Part shown: in pieces, positions 1 to 12,318 of the stretch | Layout: each line of letters starts with the position of its first letter | How positions within the stretch are numbered: position 1 is the first letter of the stretch | Assembly (NCBI GenBank): GCA_963785755.1 | Contig: CAWAXG010000039.1 | Span: 248,001 to 312,000 of the forward strand | Source: JACCXG01 sp963785755 | GTDB lineage: Bacteria > Acidobacteriota > Vicinamibacteria > Vicinamibacterales > 2-12-FULL-66-21 | Direction of reading: 5' to 3' | Length of the DNA stretch: 64,000 nt | Notes under the pieces: generated by a model | The model's input: the letters and a program-made list of their open reading frames with translations, nothing else | The model's database searches: none | What the model was told of the DNA's origin: nothing | Translations under genes and position numbers: made by a program

Positions 1-1203
1 ATTCATCGTCTTGACGGTGACTTCGCGATCCTCGAAGGCGCCGCCGCGCTGAACGCTGACCAGCGCCCGCTCGCCGTCGCTCCGGATCGCGTCGCGCGGG
101 ACCACGATCGCGCCAGGCACACGCAATAGCTCGACGTCGAGCGATGCCGTCAAGTCCGGCATCAGGTTCGGATGCGCGCCGTGCACTTCGATCAGGACGA
201 TGAATTGCCGGACCTTCGGCGAGAGCGACGAGGTGATGCCAAGGGGAGAGATCTGGGTGATCTTCCCGGGGAAACCGAGCTCGGGATACGCGTCGAGCCC
301 GACCTTCACCGGATGGCCGACCGCCAGCTCGTTGATGTCCGCCTGGTTCACACGGGCCCGGACGCGCATGGCGTTCGGATTGACGATGTCCACGACCGGC
401 ACGCCGGCGCGCACTTCCTCACCCTCCTGAACCTCCGCCATGTTGTTGCCCTTCCAGACGGTCTTCAGGACGGCCATTCCACCGATCGGCGCCTTGATCG
501 CCATCCGCTCGGCGTTGGTCTCCGCCTGCCGCATGGCGTTCTCGGCGCGATCGCGCCGGATGCGGAGAATCCGCAGATCCGCGTCCGCAGCCTTCCGCTT
601 GAGATCGAACGTGGCTTTCAACTGCTTCAACGTCGCGCGGGCCTGCTCGAGAGCGTTCACGTTCTTCTCGGCATTGATCTTCGGGATCATCTCGTTCTTC
701 TGCATCTCGAGCTCGGCGCGGGCCAACGTGCTCTCGGCCAGTTTGATCTCGCCCTCGTCACGCGCCGTGGCCGACAGCTCCTGTGCCTCACGCTTCCGAA
801 TCTGCTGATCGAGATCCTGGAGCTCGACGCGTCGATCGAGCGCGTTGGTGAGCTGCTGCTGGCGATCGAACTCGACGATGAGATCGCCGGGCTGGATGGC
901 GCTGCCCGGCCGGACGAGGCGCGTAATCACCAGGGACATCGCGTTCGGCCCGGTCAGGCGCGGCGCCGCAATCGTCATCGACTGGATGGCTTCGACCGTG
1001 CCGCTCAGCCGCAACGCGCGAACGAAATCCCGTCGGGCGACGGTAAACGTCGTGTTGCGCCGGCCCGCGCCGTCCTGCTTGGAGGGATCCGCTCTGAGGC
1101 CCCGGCCACCCAGGAACAACGTCCCAATCGTCCCAATTCCGAACAAAAAGACGATGACCGCGACCGCGCGGCTGCGCCGACGGCTCTGTTGAGGTTGATC
1201 CAT
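1..1203 (-). CDS. HlyD-family efflux periplasmic adaptor subunit (C-terminus outside window)
   Basis: This is a membrane-fusion/adaptor protein of the HlyD/MacA type, which would bridge an inner-membrane ABC or RND pump to an outer-membrane channel. The reading frame is open from the ATG at 1203 to the window edge (401 codons). It shows an Arg-rich N-terminus, one membrane anchor at about residues 13-32, a first barrel-sandwich half at about 65-112, a long charged coiled-coil at about 117-235, the returning lipoyl half (AIKAPIGGMAVLKT), and beta-barrel segments after it. It lies 132 bp downstream of the ADOP permease on the same strand, so the two probably form one export system, with an ATPase gene perhaps just beyond the edge. 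The family call is secure; the substrate is unknown. Confidence 0.88.
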   Translation of the reverse strand, partial: MDQPQQSRRRSRAVAVIVFLFGIGTIGTLFLGGRGLRADPSKQDGAGRRNTTFTVARRDFVRALRLSGTVEAIQSMTIAAPRLTGPNAMSLVITRLVRPGSAIQPGDLIVEFDRQQQLTNALDRRVELQDLDQQIRKREAQELSATARDEGEIKLAESTLARAELEMQKNEMIPKINAEKNVNALEQARATLKQLKATFDLKRKAADADLRILRIRRDRAENAMRQAETNAERMAIKAPIGGMAVLKTVWKGNNMAEVQEGEEVRAGVPVVDIVNPNAMRVRARVNQADINELAVGHPVKVGLDAYPELGFPGKITQISPLGITSSLSPKVRQFIVLIEVHGAHPNLMPDLTASLDVELLRVPGAIVVPRDAIRSDGERALVSVQRGGAFEDREVTVKTMN

Positions 1204-1335
1204 TGCAATGGCCACAGGTTCCGGTAATCAGACGGCGCCGCGCAGGCCTTGGTTGGTCTGAAGTACGGCCTGATTAGACACCGGTTGGCGTGAAATGGGC
1301 CAATCCGGCCGGTCCAGAACGGTCGATTGTACGGC

Positions 1336-3981
1336 CTATTCGTGCCGGAGCGCGACCAGGGGATCGACGCGCGTGGCCCGCCGTGCGGGCACCCAGCCCG
1401 CGGCCAGGGCAGCGACGAAGATGGCGATGGTGACGGCGGCGAAGGTGGTGGGGTCCGTCGGAGTCGTTTCGAAGAGGAACGTGCCCAGGAACCTGGTGGT
1501 CAGCACTGCACCCACCACGCCGAGTGCCACGCCGGCTGCGGTGAGCAGCAGCGTGCGGCGCAACACCATCCAGAGGATCGCCGACGCGCGCGCGCCCAGG
1601 GCGAGACGCAAGCCCAATTCATGGGTTCGCTGCGCGACTGAGTACGCGAGGACTCCGTAGGTTCCGATCAGCGCCAGGACGACCGCCAGCGACGCGAAGG
1701 CTCCAAGCAGCCGCGCGATGAACCCGGGCTCGGCGGTAGCCGATGCCAGCAGGTCGTCCATCAGCACGATCGAGGTCGCCGGTTGATCGCGGTCGACCGC
1801 GCGCAGCGCCGCGCGAATCGCTGGCACCGCGCGCAATGGTTCAGACGAGGTGCGCACGACATACGACACGTGCCTGAGGAACATGGGCTGCTGTACTTGC
1901 TGGTAGTGCTGATAGATGGCCGGTCGAGACTCCTGCGACGGTCCCCACTGCTTCACATCGTCGACCACACCGACGATGGTGAGCCATTCGTCCGCGCGTG
2001 GATTGCCTCGCAGAGCCACTCGCTTGCCGGTCGCGTCGCCCGAGGGATCGATGAGCCTGGCCGCGCTGCGGCTGACGATCGCGACCGGGAGGCTGGATGC
2101 GGTGTCCCGCGGCTCGAAATCGCGCCCGCGAAGCAGCTGGATCCCCATGGCGCGAAAGTACCCCTCGCTGATGGCAGGCTTATCGACATCGATTCCAGGC
2201 TCGACGTCCAGGCCCTCGATCCGGAAATCTCCCTTGAGGTGCATGGTCCCGAGCGGCAGCCAGTTCACCCAGCCGGCCGACACGATGTCCGGCACGGTGT
2301 CGAGCCGCGCCAGCAGATCCTGATGAAAGACCCGCAGTTTTTCCGGCGTCGCGTACACCGAGCCGGGAAGCTCCAGATTGACGGCAAGCGTGTTCGAGGT
2401 GTTGAATCCGGAATCAACCGCGCGGAGCAGGACGAAGCTCCTCAGCATGAGTCCCGCTCCCGCCAGCAGAACAAGCGCCAGCGCGATCTCGCTGACCGCG
2501 AGCACGGCGCGCAGCCGCTCGCGCCCGCCGCCGAAGGTTCGAACGCCTGGGGCGAGGGAGGAGTCCGTGAGCTGCCGGCGCGTCGCGCGCAGAGCCGGGA
2601 CGAGACCGAAAGTCAGCCCGGTCGCCAGCGCTGCGGCGATCGCAAACGCCACGACCCAGGCGTCGGTCCGGATCATCTCCATTCGTGGAATGCGTCCTTC
2701 GGGTGCAAGCGCAAGCAGCGCCGGCACGCTCCATTGCGCGAGCAGGAGACCGAGCGCGCCACCGGCAAGAGCCAGAAGCGAGCTTTCGGTCAGCAGTTGA
2801 CGGACGAGCCGCGCTCGAGTCGCTCCCAGCGCTGCGCGGACACCGATCTCATGTTCGCGGTTGGCGGCGCGGGCCAACAGCAGATTGGCGACGTTCGCGC
2901 AGGCGATGAGCAGGACGCAGACGACCGCCCCCGCGAAGAGCTGCAGCGGCCGGCGGATTTTCGCGATCACCGATTCCTTCAAGGGCAGCAGACCGATCTG
3001 CCACGCCGCACGGTTGGCGTCAGGCTGCTGCGGCAGCCTGGCGATGATGGCGTCGTACTGCGCCCGCGCTTCGGCGATGCTGATTCCGGCTTTGAGCCGG
3101 CCGAAAGCCGGGAACATGAATGAGTTGCCGCCGTCGATGACGATCGTGCGCGCGGTCCAGGCTTCGATCCTTGCGGGGAAATCGAACCCGGCCGGCATCA
3201 CGCCAACGACCAGGTGCTGCACGCCGTCGAGCGTCACCTCACGTCCCACCACGGAGCCATCCGCCGCGAACCGTCCGCGCCACAACCGATCGCTCAACAC
3301 GACGACCGGTTCGCCTCCCTTCGCGCCCTCGTCTGGAAGAAAGACGCGGCCGAGCGCGGCAGGAACGCCGAGCGCGGGGAAGAATTCAGGCGTCACGCCG
3401 GCGATGGCGATCACCGCCGGTTCGCCGGCATTGGTCAGGTTGGCGTTCGCCTTGGAATAGGACGCGAGATGCTGGAACGCGCGATCGTGTTCGCGCAGGG
3501 CGAGGTAGTTGCGATCCGAGAGCATCGGCTCGCGGATGAAGGGATTGCGCGGCGACATGGCGACGAGCAGCAGGCGGTCCGCTTCAGGAAACGGCAGCGG
3601 CCGGAGCAACACGCCGTTGACCACGCTGAACACCGCCACGCTCGCGCCGATGCCGAGCGTCAGCGTCAGCAGCGCGGCCAGGGTGAACGACGGCGCACGC
3701 CGGAGCGTGCGGATGGCGTAGCGGACGTCCTGCTGGAGATCGTGCAGCAATCCTACGCGCCGGGTATCGCGGCATTCTTCCTTGCGCCGCTCGATGCCGC
3801 CAATCGCGAGCCAGGCCGCACGGCGCGCGTCGTCAGGCGTCAACCCACGTGCGACGTTCGCCTCGATCGATCGCTCGACGTGATATCGGAGCTCTTCGTC
3901 GAGCTCGCGATCGAGCGCTCGACTGTGGAATACCGCCCGCAGGCGGCTTCGAACGACATGGAACAAGCGCATGAGGGGCAT
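1336..3981 (-). CDS. ADOP/MacB-FtsX-type ABC transporter permease (duplicated permease)
   Basis: The 881-residue inner-membrane permease has the architecture of acidobacterial duplicated orphan permeases. It begins with a soluble prefix domain at about residues 20-75 (RELDEELRYHVER), followed by MacB-like periplasmic core plus FtsX permease, repeated twice. The first FtsX block carries LLIACANVANLLLARA and the sequence EIGVRAALGATRARLVRQLL; the second, near the C-terminus, carries HELGLRLALGARASAI. The ATG at 3981 has AAGGAC six bases upstream. A PadR gene is 83 bp upstream, a frequent pairing in Acidobacteriota, and an HlyD adaptor follows. These proteins probably mediate export or mechanotransmission like MacB, but their substrates are not known. 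The frame is intact. Confidence 0.92.
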   Translation of the reverse strand: MPLMRLFHVVRSRLRAVFHSRALDRELDEELRYHVERSIEANVARGLTPDDARRAAWLAIGGIERRKEECRDTRRVGLLHDLQQDVRYAIRTLRRAPSFTLAALLTLTLGIGASVAVFSVVNGVLLRPLPFPEADRLLLVAMSPRNPFIREPMLSDRNYLALREHDRAFQHLASYSKANANLTNAGEPAVIAIAGVTPEFFPALGVPAALGRVFLPDEGAKGGEPVVVLSDRLWRGRFAADGSVVGREVTLDGVQHLVVGVMPAGFDFPARIEAWTARTIVIDGGNSFMFPAFGRLKAGISIAEARAQYDAIIARLPQQPDANRAAWQIGLLPLKESVIAKIRRPLQLFAGAVVCVLLIACANVANLLLARAANREHEIGVRAALGATRARLVRQLLTESSLLALAGGALGLLLAQWSVPALLALAPEGRIPRMEMIRTDAWVVAFAIAAALATGLTFGLVPALRATRRQLTDSSLAPGVRTFGGGRERLRAVLAVSEIALALVLLAGAGLMLRSFVLLRAVDSGFNTSNTLAVNLELPGSVYATPEKLRVFHQDLLARLDTVPDIVSAGWVNWLPLGTMHLKGDFRIEGLDVEPGIDVDKPAISEGYFRAMGIQLLRGRDFEPRDTASSLPVAIVSRSAARLIDPSGDATGKRVALRGNPRADEWLTIVGVVDDVKQWGPSQESRPAIYQHYQQVQQPMFLRHVSYVVRTSSEPLRAVPAIRAALRAVDRDQPATSIVLMDDLLASATAEPGFIARLLGAFASLAVVLALIGTYGVLAYSVAQRTHELGLRLALGARASAILWMVLRRTLLLTAAGVALGVVGAVLTTRFLGTFLFETTPTDPTTFAAVTIAIFVAALAAGWVPARRATRVDPLVALRHE

Positions 3982-4006
3982 GTTCGTGTCCTTGCGAAAT
4001 CATCCC

Positions 4007-4054
4007 GATCACCGATCACCGATCACCGATCACCGATCACCGATCACCGATCTC
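4007..4054. repeat. Heptanucleotide tandem array (GATCACC)
   Basis: Six perfect head-to-tail copies of GATCACC run from 4007 to 4048, followed by one degenerate unit. The array occupies most of the 83-bp spacer between the PadR gene and the ADOP permease. It is one of several 7- or 8-bp arrays in this window, each with a different unit. Confidence 0.95.
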
Positions 4055-4064
4055 GATACGCTTT

Positions 4065-4400
4065 CTACGCCTCGTCCAGCCGGACGACGTGCGTGATCGC
4101 GGCCGACAGGCGATCCCAGTGCGCGCTCTCCTTCTCCAGCTGGCGGCGGCCCGGCCGGGTCAGCGAATAGAACTTCGCGCGTCGGTTGTTCTCGCTCGGC
4201 TTCCACTCGGCCTCGATCCAGCCTTCGTTCTCCAGCTTGTGCAGCGCGGGATAGAGCGAGCCATCGCTGACCTGCAGGATGTCGCCGGAGACCTGCCGAA
4301 GCCGCTGTCCGATGGCCCAGCCATGAAGCGGCTCGAGGGCCAGGATTTTCATGATCAGGAGATCGAGCGTGCCCTGCACGAGATCCGATGGTTTGCTCAC
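4065..4400 (-). CDS. PadR-family transcriptional regulator
   Basis: The 111-residue protein is a PadR winged-helix repressor. It has the typical opening (LVQGTLDLLIMKILALEP), the winged-helix with HGWAIGQRLRQVSGDILQ, and the wing/recognition segment DGSLYPALHKLENEGWI, ending in a short dimerisation helix. It belongs to the small PadR-s2 type without a long C-terminal domain. It precedes and probably controls the ADOP permease and adaptor, and itself. A perfect 13-bp inverted repeat lies in its upstream region at 4472-4484. The inducer is unknown. Confidence 0.93.
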   Translation of the reverse strand: MSKPSDLVQGTLDLLIMKILALEPLHGWAIGQRLRQVSGDILQVSDGSLYPALHKLENEGWIEAEWKPSENNRRAKFYSLTRPGRRQLEKESAHWDRLSAAITHVVRLDEA

Positions 4401-4471
4401 GTGACTCAGCTCCTCTGCACGCCCGAGGTTCGTGATCCCCGCACCTCAGTTCCGGCGGATCCGAGGCCTCA

Positions 4472-4514
4472 CTCGGTTACCGAGATAAAGCATACGCCTG
4501 CTCCTCTCGGTAAG
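4472..4514 (-). promoter_or_regulatory. Candidate PadR operator
   Basis: A perfect inverted repeat, CTCGGTTACCGAG, lies at 4472-4484, about 70 bp before the PadR start. The half-site CTCGGTAAG recurs at 4506-4514, 34 bp away. Two spaced sites in a PadR promoter suit autoregulation; binding is inferred, not shown. Confidence 0.5.
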
Positions 4515-4545
4515 CAAGGGGAGTGGTCGAGCTTGGGGGAAATGG

Positions 4546-4570
4546 AGCTTCCGCCTGAAAGGCGGAAGCT
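4546..4570. repeat. GC-rich hairpin repeat (AGCTTCCGCC stem)
   Basis: A perfect 10-bp stem, AGCTTCCGCC and GGCGGAAGCT, encloses a 5-nt loop. It sits 53 bp beyond the metH stop codon. The core CTTCCGCC/GGCGGAAG recurs inside metH (7361-7437) and near 14885-14962, so it looks like a dispersed REP-like element; it may also serve as a 3' end for metH. No T-tract follows the stem. Confidence 0.7.
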
Positions 4571-4622
4571 ACGAAACCCTGAAGGGGAAGCTACCAGCTG
4601 CAGCAGGAAGAGAGATGGCCGA

Positions 4623-8514
<3,892 letters not shown>

Positions 8515-9477
8515 CTAGGCTCTCGACTTCGCTGCTGCGCGCTTCGTGCCGCTGGCAATCAGAACGGTAAAAGGATCGCCGGCGCGCCGGGCGCCGACGG
8601 TTAGCTTGATGTCGGAAAGGCCGGCCGCCTTCAGGAGGCCGGTCAGCTTCGCGTCGGAAAAGCCGCGCCAGCGATCGCCCAGGCGATCCGTGACCCATTC
8701 CTGGTCGTGCTCGCGGAGGTCCAGCACCAGCACCCGTCCGCCGGGAACGACGATGCGAGCGGCTTCCGCGAGCGCGCGGGCAGGATCCTCGGCGTGGTGC
8801 AGCGCCTGCGACAGAATCGCCACGTCGACCGAGCCGTCGCGAAGCGGCAGATCCTCGAGCTCGCCGCGACGCCACGTCACATTGCTCACCTGACGTCGGC
8901 GAGCCAACTCCCGCGCGCGTTCGAGGACGGCTTTTGAACGATCGATGGCGATGACGCGCGACGCCCAGCGGCTGGCCTCCATGGTCAGGTAGCCGTCGCC
9001 GCAGCCGAGATCCGCGACGCGCACCGGCGGCAGCAGGTGCCCGAGCGCCCGCGCCCACGCGGCCCAGCTGCGCCCCGGGACGAGCTGCCGCTCGCGCGCG
9101 TCAGCCCCGCCGTGCTGCTCGAAGTTTTCTTTCCGCAGCCGCCTGACTTCCTCGAGCCGTGCGTCGTCTGCGCGGCCCTCAGGGGTGGCGGCGGTCTGCT
9201 CGAAATGCGTCTGGAGCAGCGGCCAGAGCGGCCCGAAGCCGTTGGTTCCCTGGACGAGGGCCGGCGCCAGCTGGTACCAGGTATAGACCCCTTCGCGCCG
9301 TTCGACCACGAGGCCCGCGTCCTTCAGCATGCCGAGATGGCGTGAAACACCCGACTGAGCAAGCCCGAGAATGCCGGTCAGCTCGGTGACGTTCAGCCGT
9401 TCGGCCGTGAGCAGCCGCAAGATCCGCAACCGCGCGTCGTCTCCAAGCAGACGGAAGAGCTGACCGCCCAAATCCAT
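8515..9477 (-). CDS. ArsR-family regulator fused to a class I SAM-dependent methyltransferase (SahR-like)
   Basis: The 320-residue protein has an ArsR winged helix at residues 10-75, with helix-turn-helix VTELTGILGLAQSGVSRHLG at 30-49, and a Rossmann methyltransferase domain from about 150 (motif I DLGCGDGYL at 156-164, acidic loop IAIDRSK, later LSQALHHAEDP). Regulators with this fusion include SahR, which senses S-adenosylhomocysteine and controls methyl-cycle genes. Its stop codon is followed directly by the metH ATG, so co-transcription and control of metH are likely. No metal-binding cysteine pair is seen in the HTH domain, which argues against a metalloregulator. That it senses SAH is inference from the family and context. 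The promoter and operator overlap its start. Confidence 0.9.
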   Translation of the reverse strand: MDLGGQLFRLLGDDARLRILRLLTAERLNVTELTGILGLAQSGVSRHLGMLKDAGLVVERREGVYTWYQLAPALVQGTNGFGPLWPLLQTHFEQTAATPEGRADDARLEEVRRLRKENFEQHGGADARERQLVPGRSWAAWARALGHLLPPVRVADLGCGDGYLTMEASRWASRVIAIDRSKAVLERARELARRRQVSNVTWRRGELEDLPLRDGSVDVAILSQALHHAEDPARALAEAARIVVPGGRVLVLDLREHDQEWVTDRLGDRWRGFSDAKLTGLLKAAGLSDIKLTVGARRAGDPFTVLIASGTKRAAAKSRA

Positions 9478-9514
9478 ATCTATTAATCTACATTAGTTGA
9501 TATGGAGAGGGCAA
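9476..9514 (-). promoter_or_regulatory. Leaderless promoter with overlapping 28-bp palindrome upstream of the ArsR-methyltransferase gene
   Basis: Read on the minus strand there is a -35 TTGCCC (9509-9514), an 18-bp spacer, a -10 TAGATT (9485-9490), then 7 nt to the ATG at 9477. No Shine-Dalgarno sequence is present, so the mRNA would be leaderless. An imperfect palindrome covers 9476-9503, with outer arms ATATC/GATAT and inner TAAT/ATTA, spanning the -10 and the start codon. This is the expected layout for an autorepressor site. Confidence 0.65.
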
Positions 9515-9588
9515 GCTTGGCGCCTTTCGTCAGCTGCGAACCTCTAACCTCCCGACTGGTCAGGACATACGATTTGCGCTTCGCGCCG

Positions 9589-9620
9589 CACGAAGACACG
9601 ACGGCACGACGGCACGACGA
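9589..9620. repeat. Octanucleotide tandem array (CACGACGG)
   Basis: Four head-to-tail 8-bp units, CACGAAGA, CACGACGG, CACGACGG and CACGACGA, lie in the 249-bp spacer between the ArsR-methyltransferase gene and the M1 peptidase gene. I see nothing else definable in that spacer apart from the promoter at its left end. Confidence 0.8.
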
Positions 9621-9726
9621 CAGTGAAGTCGGGCACGCGTTTCGCTGTTTCCCTTTTTGGTGGTTGCCTGCCGCGCCGAAGCGCGCACCGATTGCTGGCG
9701 CGCGTAGGCGGGGGAGTTGGAGAGCG

Positions 9727-12318
9727 TCAGCGCCCTTTGAGCCACTCCGCGAGCTTGGGCTGCTGCGTCTCGGCAACGCGCGCGCACGACGTGATGCGCT
9801 CGAGCGATTGCAGGAGCGTGCGTTCCGCGTCCGGCACCGGGTTCTTCGCAAAGAACGTCCGGACCTCGGCTGCGACCCGCGCCTCGCAGAACGACGACAG
9901 CGCTCCGACGATGACGGTGTTGCCGACGAACTCGCCGGTCTTCTTCTGAATCTCCGGCCAGCGCTCGCGGATCAGCTGCCACGCGAGATGCTGATTGTCC
10001 GAGCTGGCGAGCATCCGCGCGATCATCAGCTTCGCGTCCTGAGATCGGACATCCGGCGACAGGACCAGATCCATGGTGCGGCGCACGAGCGCCGGATCCG
10101 GGAACGCCGTCAGTGCGAAGAGCCACCGGTACCGGTCCTCGGGATCGGTCGCGGCCTTGCTGCGCGCGAGGTAGCGATCGTAGAGGGCGGCGTCTCCTCC
10201 AACCGCGGCCAGCGTGACCGACGCGGCGAGCAGCGTCGGCTCCACCGATCCCGGCTTGTCGAGCTCCTGCCGGGCGAGCTCGCGCGTCTTCTCGATTACC
10301 CGCGGGTCACGGGCAGCGCCGCCAAGGACGCCGACGAGCGTCGCGCGAAGCGCCTTCCTTTCGTCGGTGTCCGAAGAGCTCGCCGACAGGCCGACCTCGT
10401 CGAGGGCTGGTCCGAGCAGCTTCGACACCCAGGCACGATAGGGACCGCGCGTCGCGTCGATTGTGTAGTCCCCATGAACCGCAGCCAGGACGCCGGCGAG
10501 CGTCTGCACGGCGTCGGGGATCCGCTCCTGCCCGAACGCGGCAGCCAGATCGAGCAACGTTCCGACATCGTGGCGCCCCGCACGCACCACCGCCAGTTCG
10601 TCGGACAAGACCGCCATGCGCTCGGCCGGCGCCAGCTTCGAGATGTCCGAGGCAATCTTCCTGACCATGTCGGGCGGCACCACGACGCGGTAGTAGCCGC
10701 GAGCACCGGCGTTGCCGATGACCCAGGCCGGACAGCCGTTCAACTGGATCGGCTCCTGTGGCTCCTGCAACAGCTCGCACATCGTGTCGCCAGCGGGGGT
10801 CTTCAGGCACACCGGTATCTGCCAGGGCTGACCGGGAACCGGCGCCGGACCGGACGGATCCCGAAGGTACCGCTGCTGGGCCAGGACCGTCTGCGCCGAA
10901 TCCCCCTTGCACCGCACATCAATCGAGACCAGCGGGAGACCGGGCTGATCGACGAACGTCGACATCACCCGGTCGACCGGCTGCCCGGTGACTTTCGTCA
11001 GCGTGCCCCAGAAGTCCTCGGCGCGGGCGTTGCTGTACTGGAACTTCTCGATGTAGGCGTTCACGCCCTTCCGGAACGGCTCCTCGCCGACCCACGCTTC
11101 GATCATGCGGAGGATGGCGGCGCCCTTTTCATAGGCGATCGGGTCGAAGAGCTCCGCGATCTCGGCCGGCGTCGACGCCTTCGATCTGACGGTTCGAGTG
11201 GACCGCAGCGCGTCGAGTCCCATCGCCACGTGGTTGTCCTCGACTTCGTCGAGCTCGACGCGCCAGTCCGGCCTCGCGGCTCTCAGCGGCTTGAACATCA
11301 TCCAGTTGGCGAAGCCTTCGTTCAGCCAGATGTCGTCCCACCACTGCATCGTCACGAGATCGCCGAACCACTGGTGCGCGATCTCGTGGGCGAGTACTTC
11401 GGCGATCGCCTTGCGCGTGTCCACCGACGCGTCCGGCGCGGCGAGCAGCAGCGTCTCACGGTAGAAAATCGCTCCCGTGTTCTCCATGGCGCCCGCAGCA
11501 AAGTCCGGCACCGCGACGACGTCGAGCTTCTTGAACGGATACTTGATCGAGTAATAGCGGTTGTAGAACGCGACCTGCTGCTGGGCGGCTTCGAGCGCCA
11601 GCCCGGTGAGGTGTTTCTTGTCGGGCGTCGCGCAGATGCGAACGGGGATCTCGTCGGACGTGGCTCCAGTGCACTCGAAGTCGCCGACGGCCAGCGCCAC
11701 CAGATACGTCGACATCTTCGGCGTGGTGTCGAACTTGACCGTGTGCTTTCCCGGATCGGGCCCGGGTGTATCGGCGGTCACGGCGCCATTCGAGATCGCC
11801 CGGTCGGCGGCGTCGATGATCGCGGTGACAGCGAAGGTCGCCTTGAAGGCCGGCTCGTCGAACGACGGGAACATCCGGCGCGCGTCCGTCGCTTCGAGCT
11901 GGGTGACGGCATAACGTCGGTTGTTGGCCCGGCTCAAATACAAGCCGCGGAGATCGTCGTTCAGAATCCCTTCGTAGCGGATTTCGACCGAAGCCTCGCC
12001 TGCCGGAACCGGGCTTGTCACGCGGAACGCCGCCTGCTCCTTCTTCGGGTCGAGGACAACGCGGGCGACCTGCGTTTTGCCGCCGGCGGTGACGCGAACC
12101 TCCTTGAACGTGATCTCGGCCGCGTTCAGCACGATCGTGCTCGACGGTTTGGCGAGGCGTAGTCGGATGGTTACCGCTCCGGTAAACTTCGCCGCAGCAA
12201 GATCGGGAGCAACGGTGATGTCGTAGTGAATCGGCACGACATCGGCCGGCAGCCGCTGAGCCGATGCGCTTCTGGCGCCGGCAAAGACCACGAGGATAGC
12301 GATCAGGACAGAGCGCAT
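9727..12318 (-). CDS. Secreted M1-family zinc aminopeptidase
   Basis: The protein has about 863 residues. The start chosen is the ATG at 12318, which begins a clean signal peptide (MRSVLIAILVVFAGARSASA) cleaved before QRLPADV; a longer open frame upstream gives no sensible N-terminus. Family hallmarks are the exopeptidase motif GAMENTGAIFYRE and the zinc site HEIAHQWFGD with the glutamate of LNEGF 19 residues after the second His. An ERAP1-like C-terminal helical domain ends in LAEWLKGR. It most likely removes N-terminal residues from peptides in the periplasm. The gene is divergent from the alpha/beta hydrolase gene, and the two start codons overlap in one CATG. Confidence 0.93.
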   Translation of the reverse strand: MRSVLIAILVVFAGARSASAQRLPADVVPIHYDITVAPDLAAAKFTGAVTIRLRLAKPSSTIVLNAAEITFKEVRVTAGGKTQVARVVLDPKKEQAAFRVTSPVPAGEASVEIRYEGILNDDLRGLYLSRANNRRYAVTQLEATDARRMFPSFDEPAFKATFAVTAIIDAADRAISNGAVTADTPGPDPGKHTVKFDTTPKMSTYLVALAVGDFECTGATSDEIPVRICATPDKKHLTGLALEAAQQQVAFYNRYYSIKYPFKKLDVVAVPDFAAGAMENTGAIFYRETLLLAAPDASVDTRKAIAEVLAHEIAHQWFGDLVTMQWWDDIWLNEGFANWMMFKPLRAARPDWRVELDEVEDNHVAMGLDALRSTRTVRSKASTPAEIAELFDPIAYEKGAAILRMIEAWVGEEPFRKGVNAYIEKFQYSNARAEDFWGTLTKVTGQPVDRVMSTFVDQPGLPLVSIDVRCKGDSAQTVLAQQRYLRDPSGPAPVPGQPWQIPVCLKTPAGDTMCELLQEPQEPIQLNGCPAWVIGNAGARGYYRVVVPPDMVRKIASDISKLAPAERMAVLSDELAVVRAGRHDVGTLLDLAAAFGQERIPDAVQTLAGVLAAVHGDYTIDATRGPYRAWVSKLLGPALDEVGLSASSSDTDERKALRATLVGVLGGAARDPRVIEKTRELARQELDKPGSVEPTLLAASVTLAAVGGDAALYDRYLARSKAATDPEDRYRWLFALTAFPDPALVRRTMDLVLSPDVRSQDAKLMIARMLASSDNQHLAWQLIRERWPEIQKKTGEFVGNTVIVGALSSFCEARVAAEVRTFFAKNPVPDAERTLLQSLERITSCARVAETQQPKLAEWLKGR

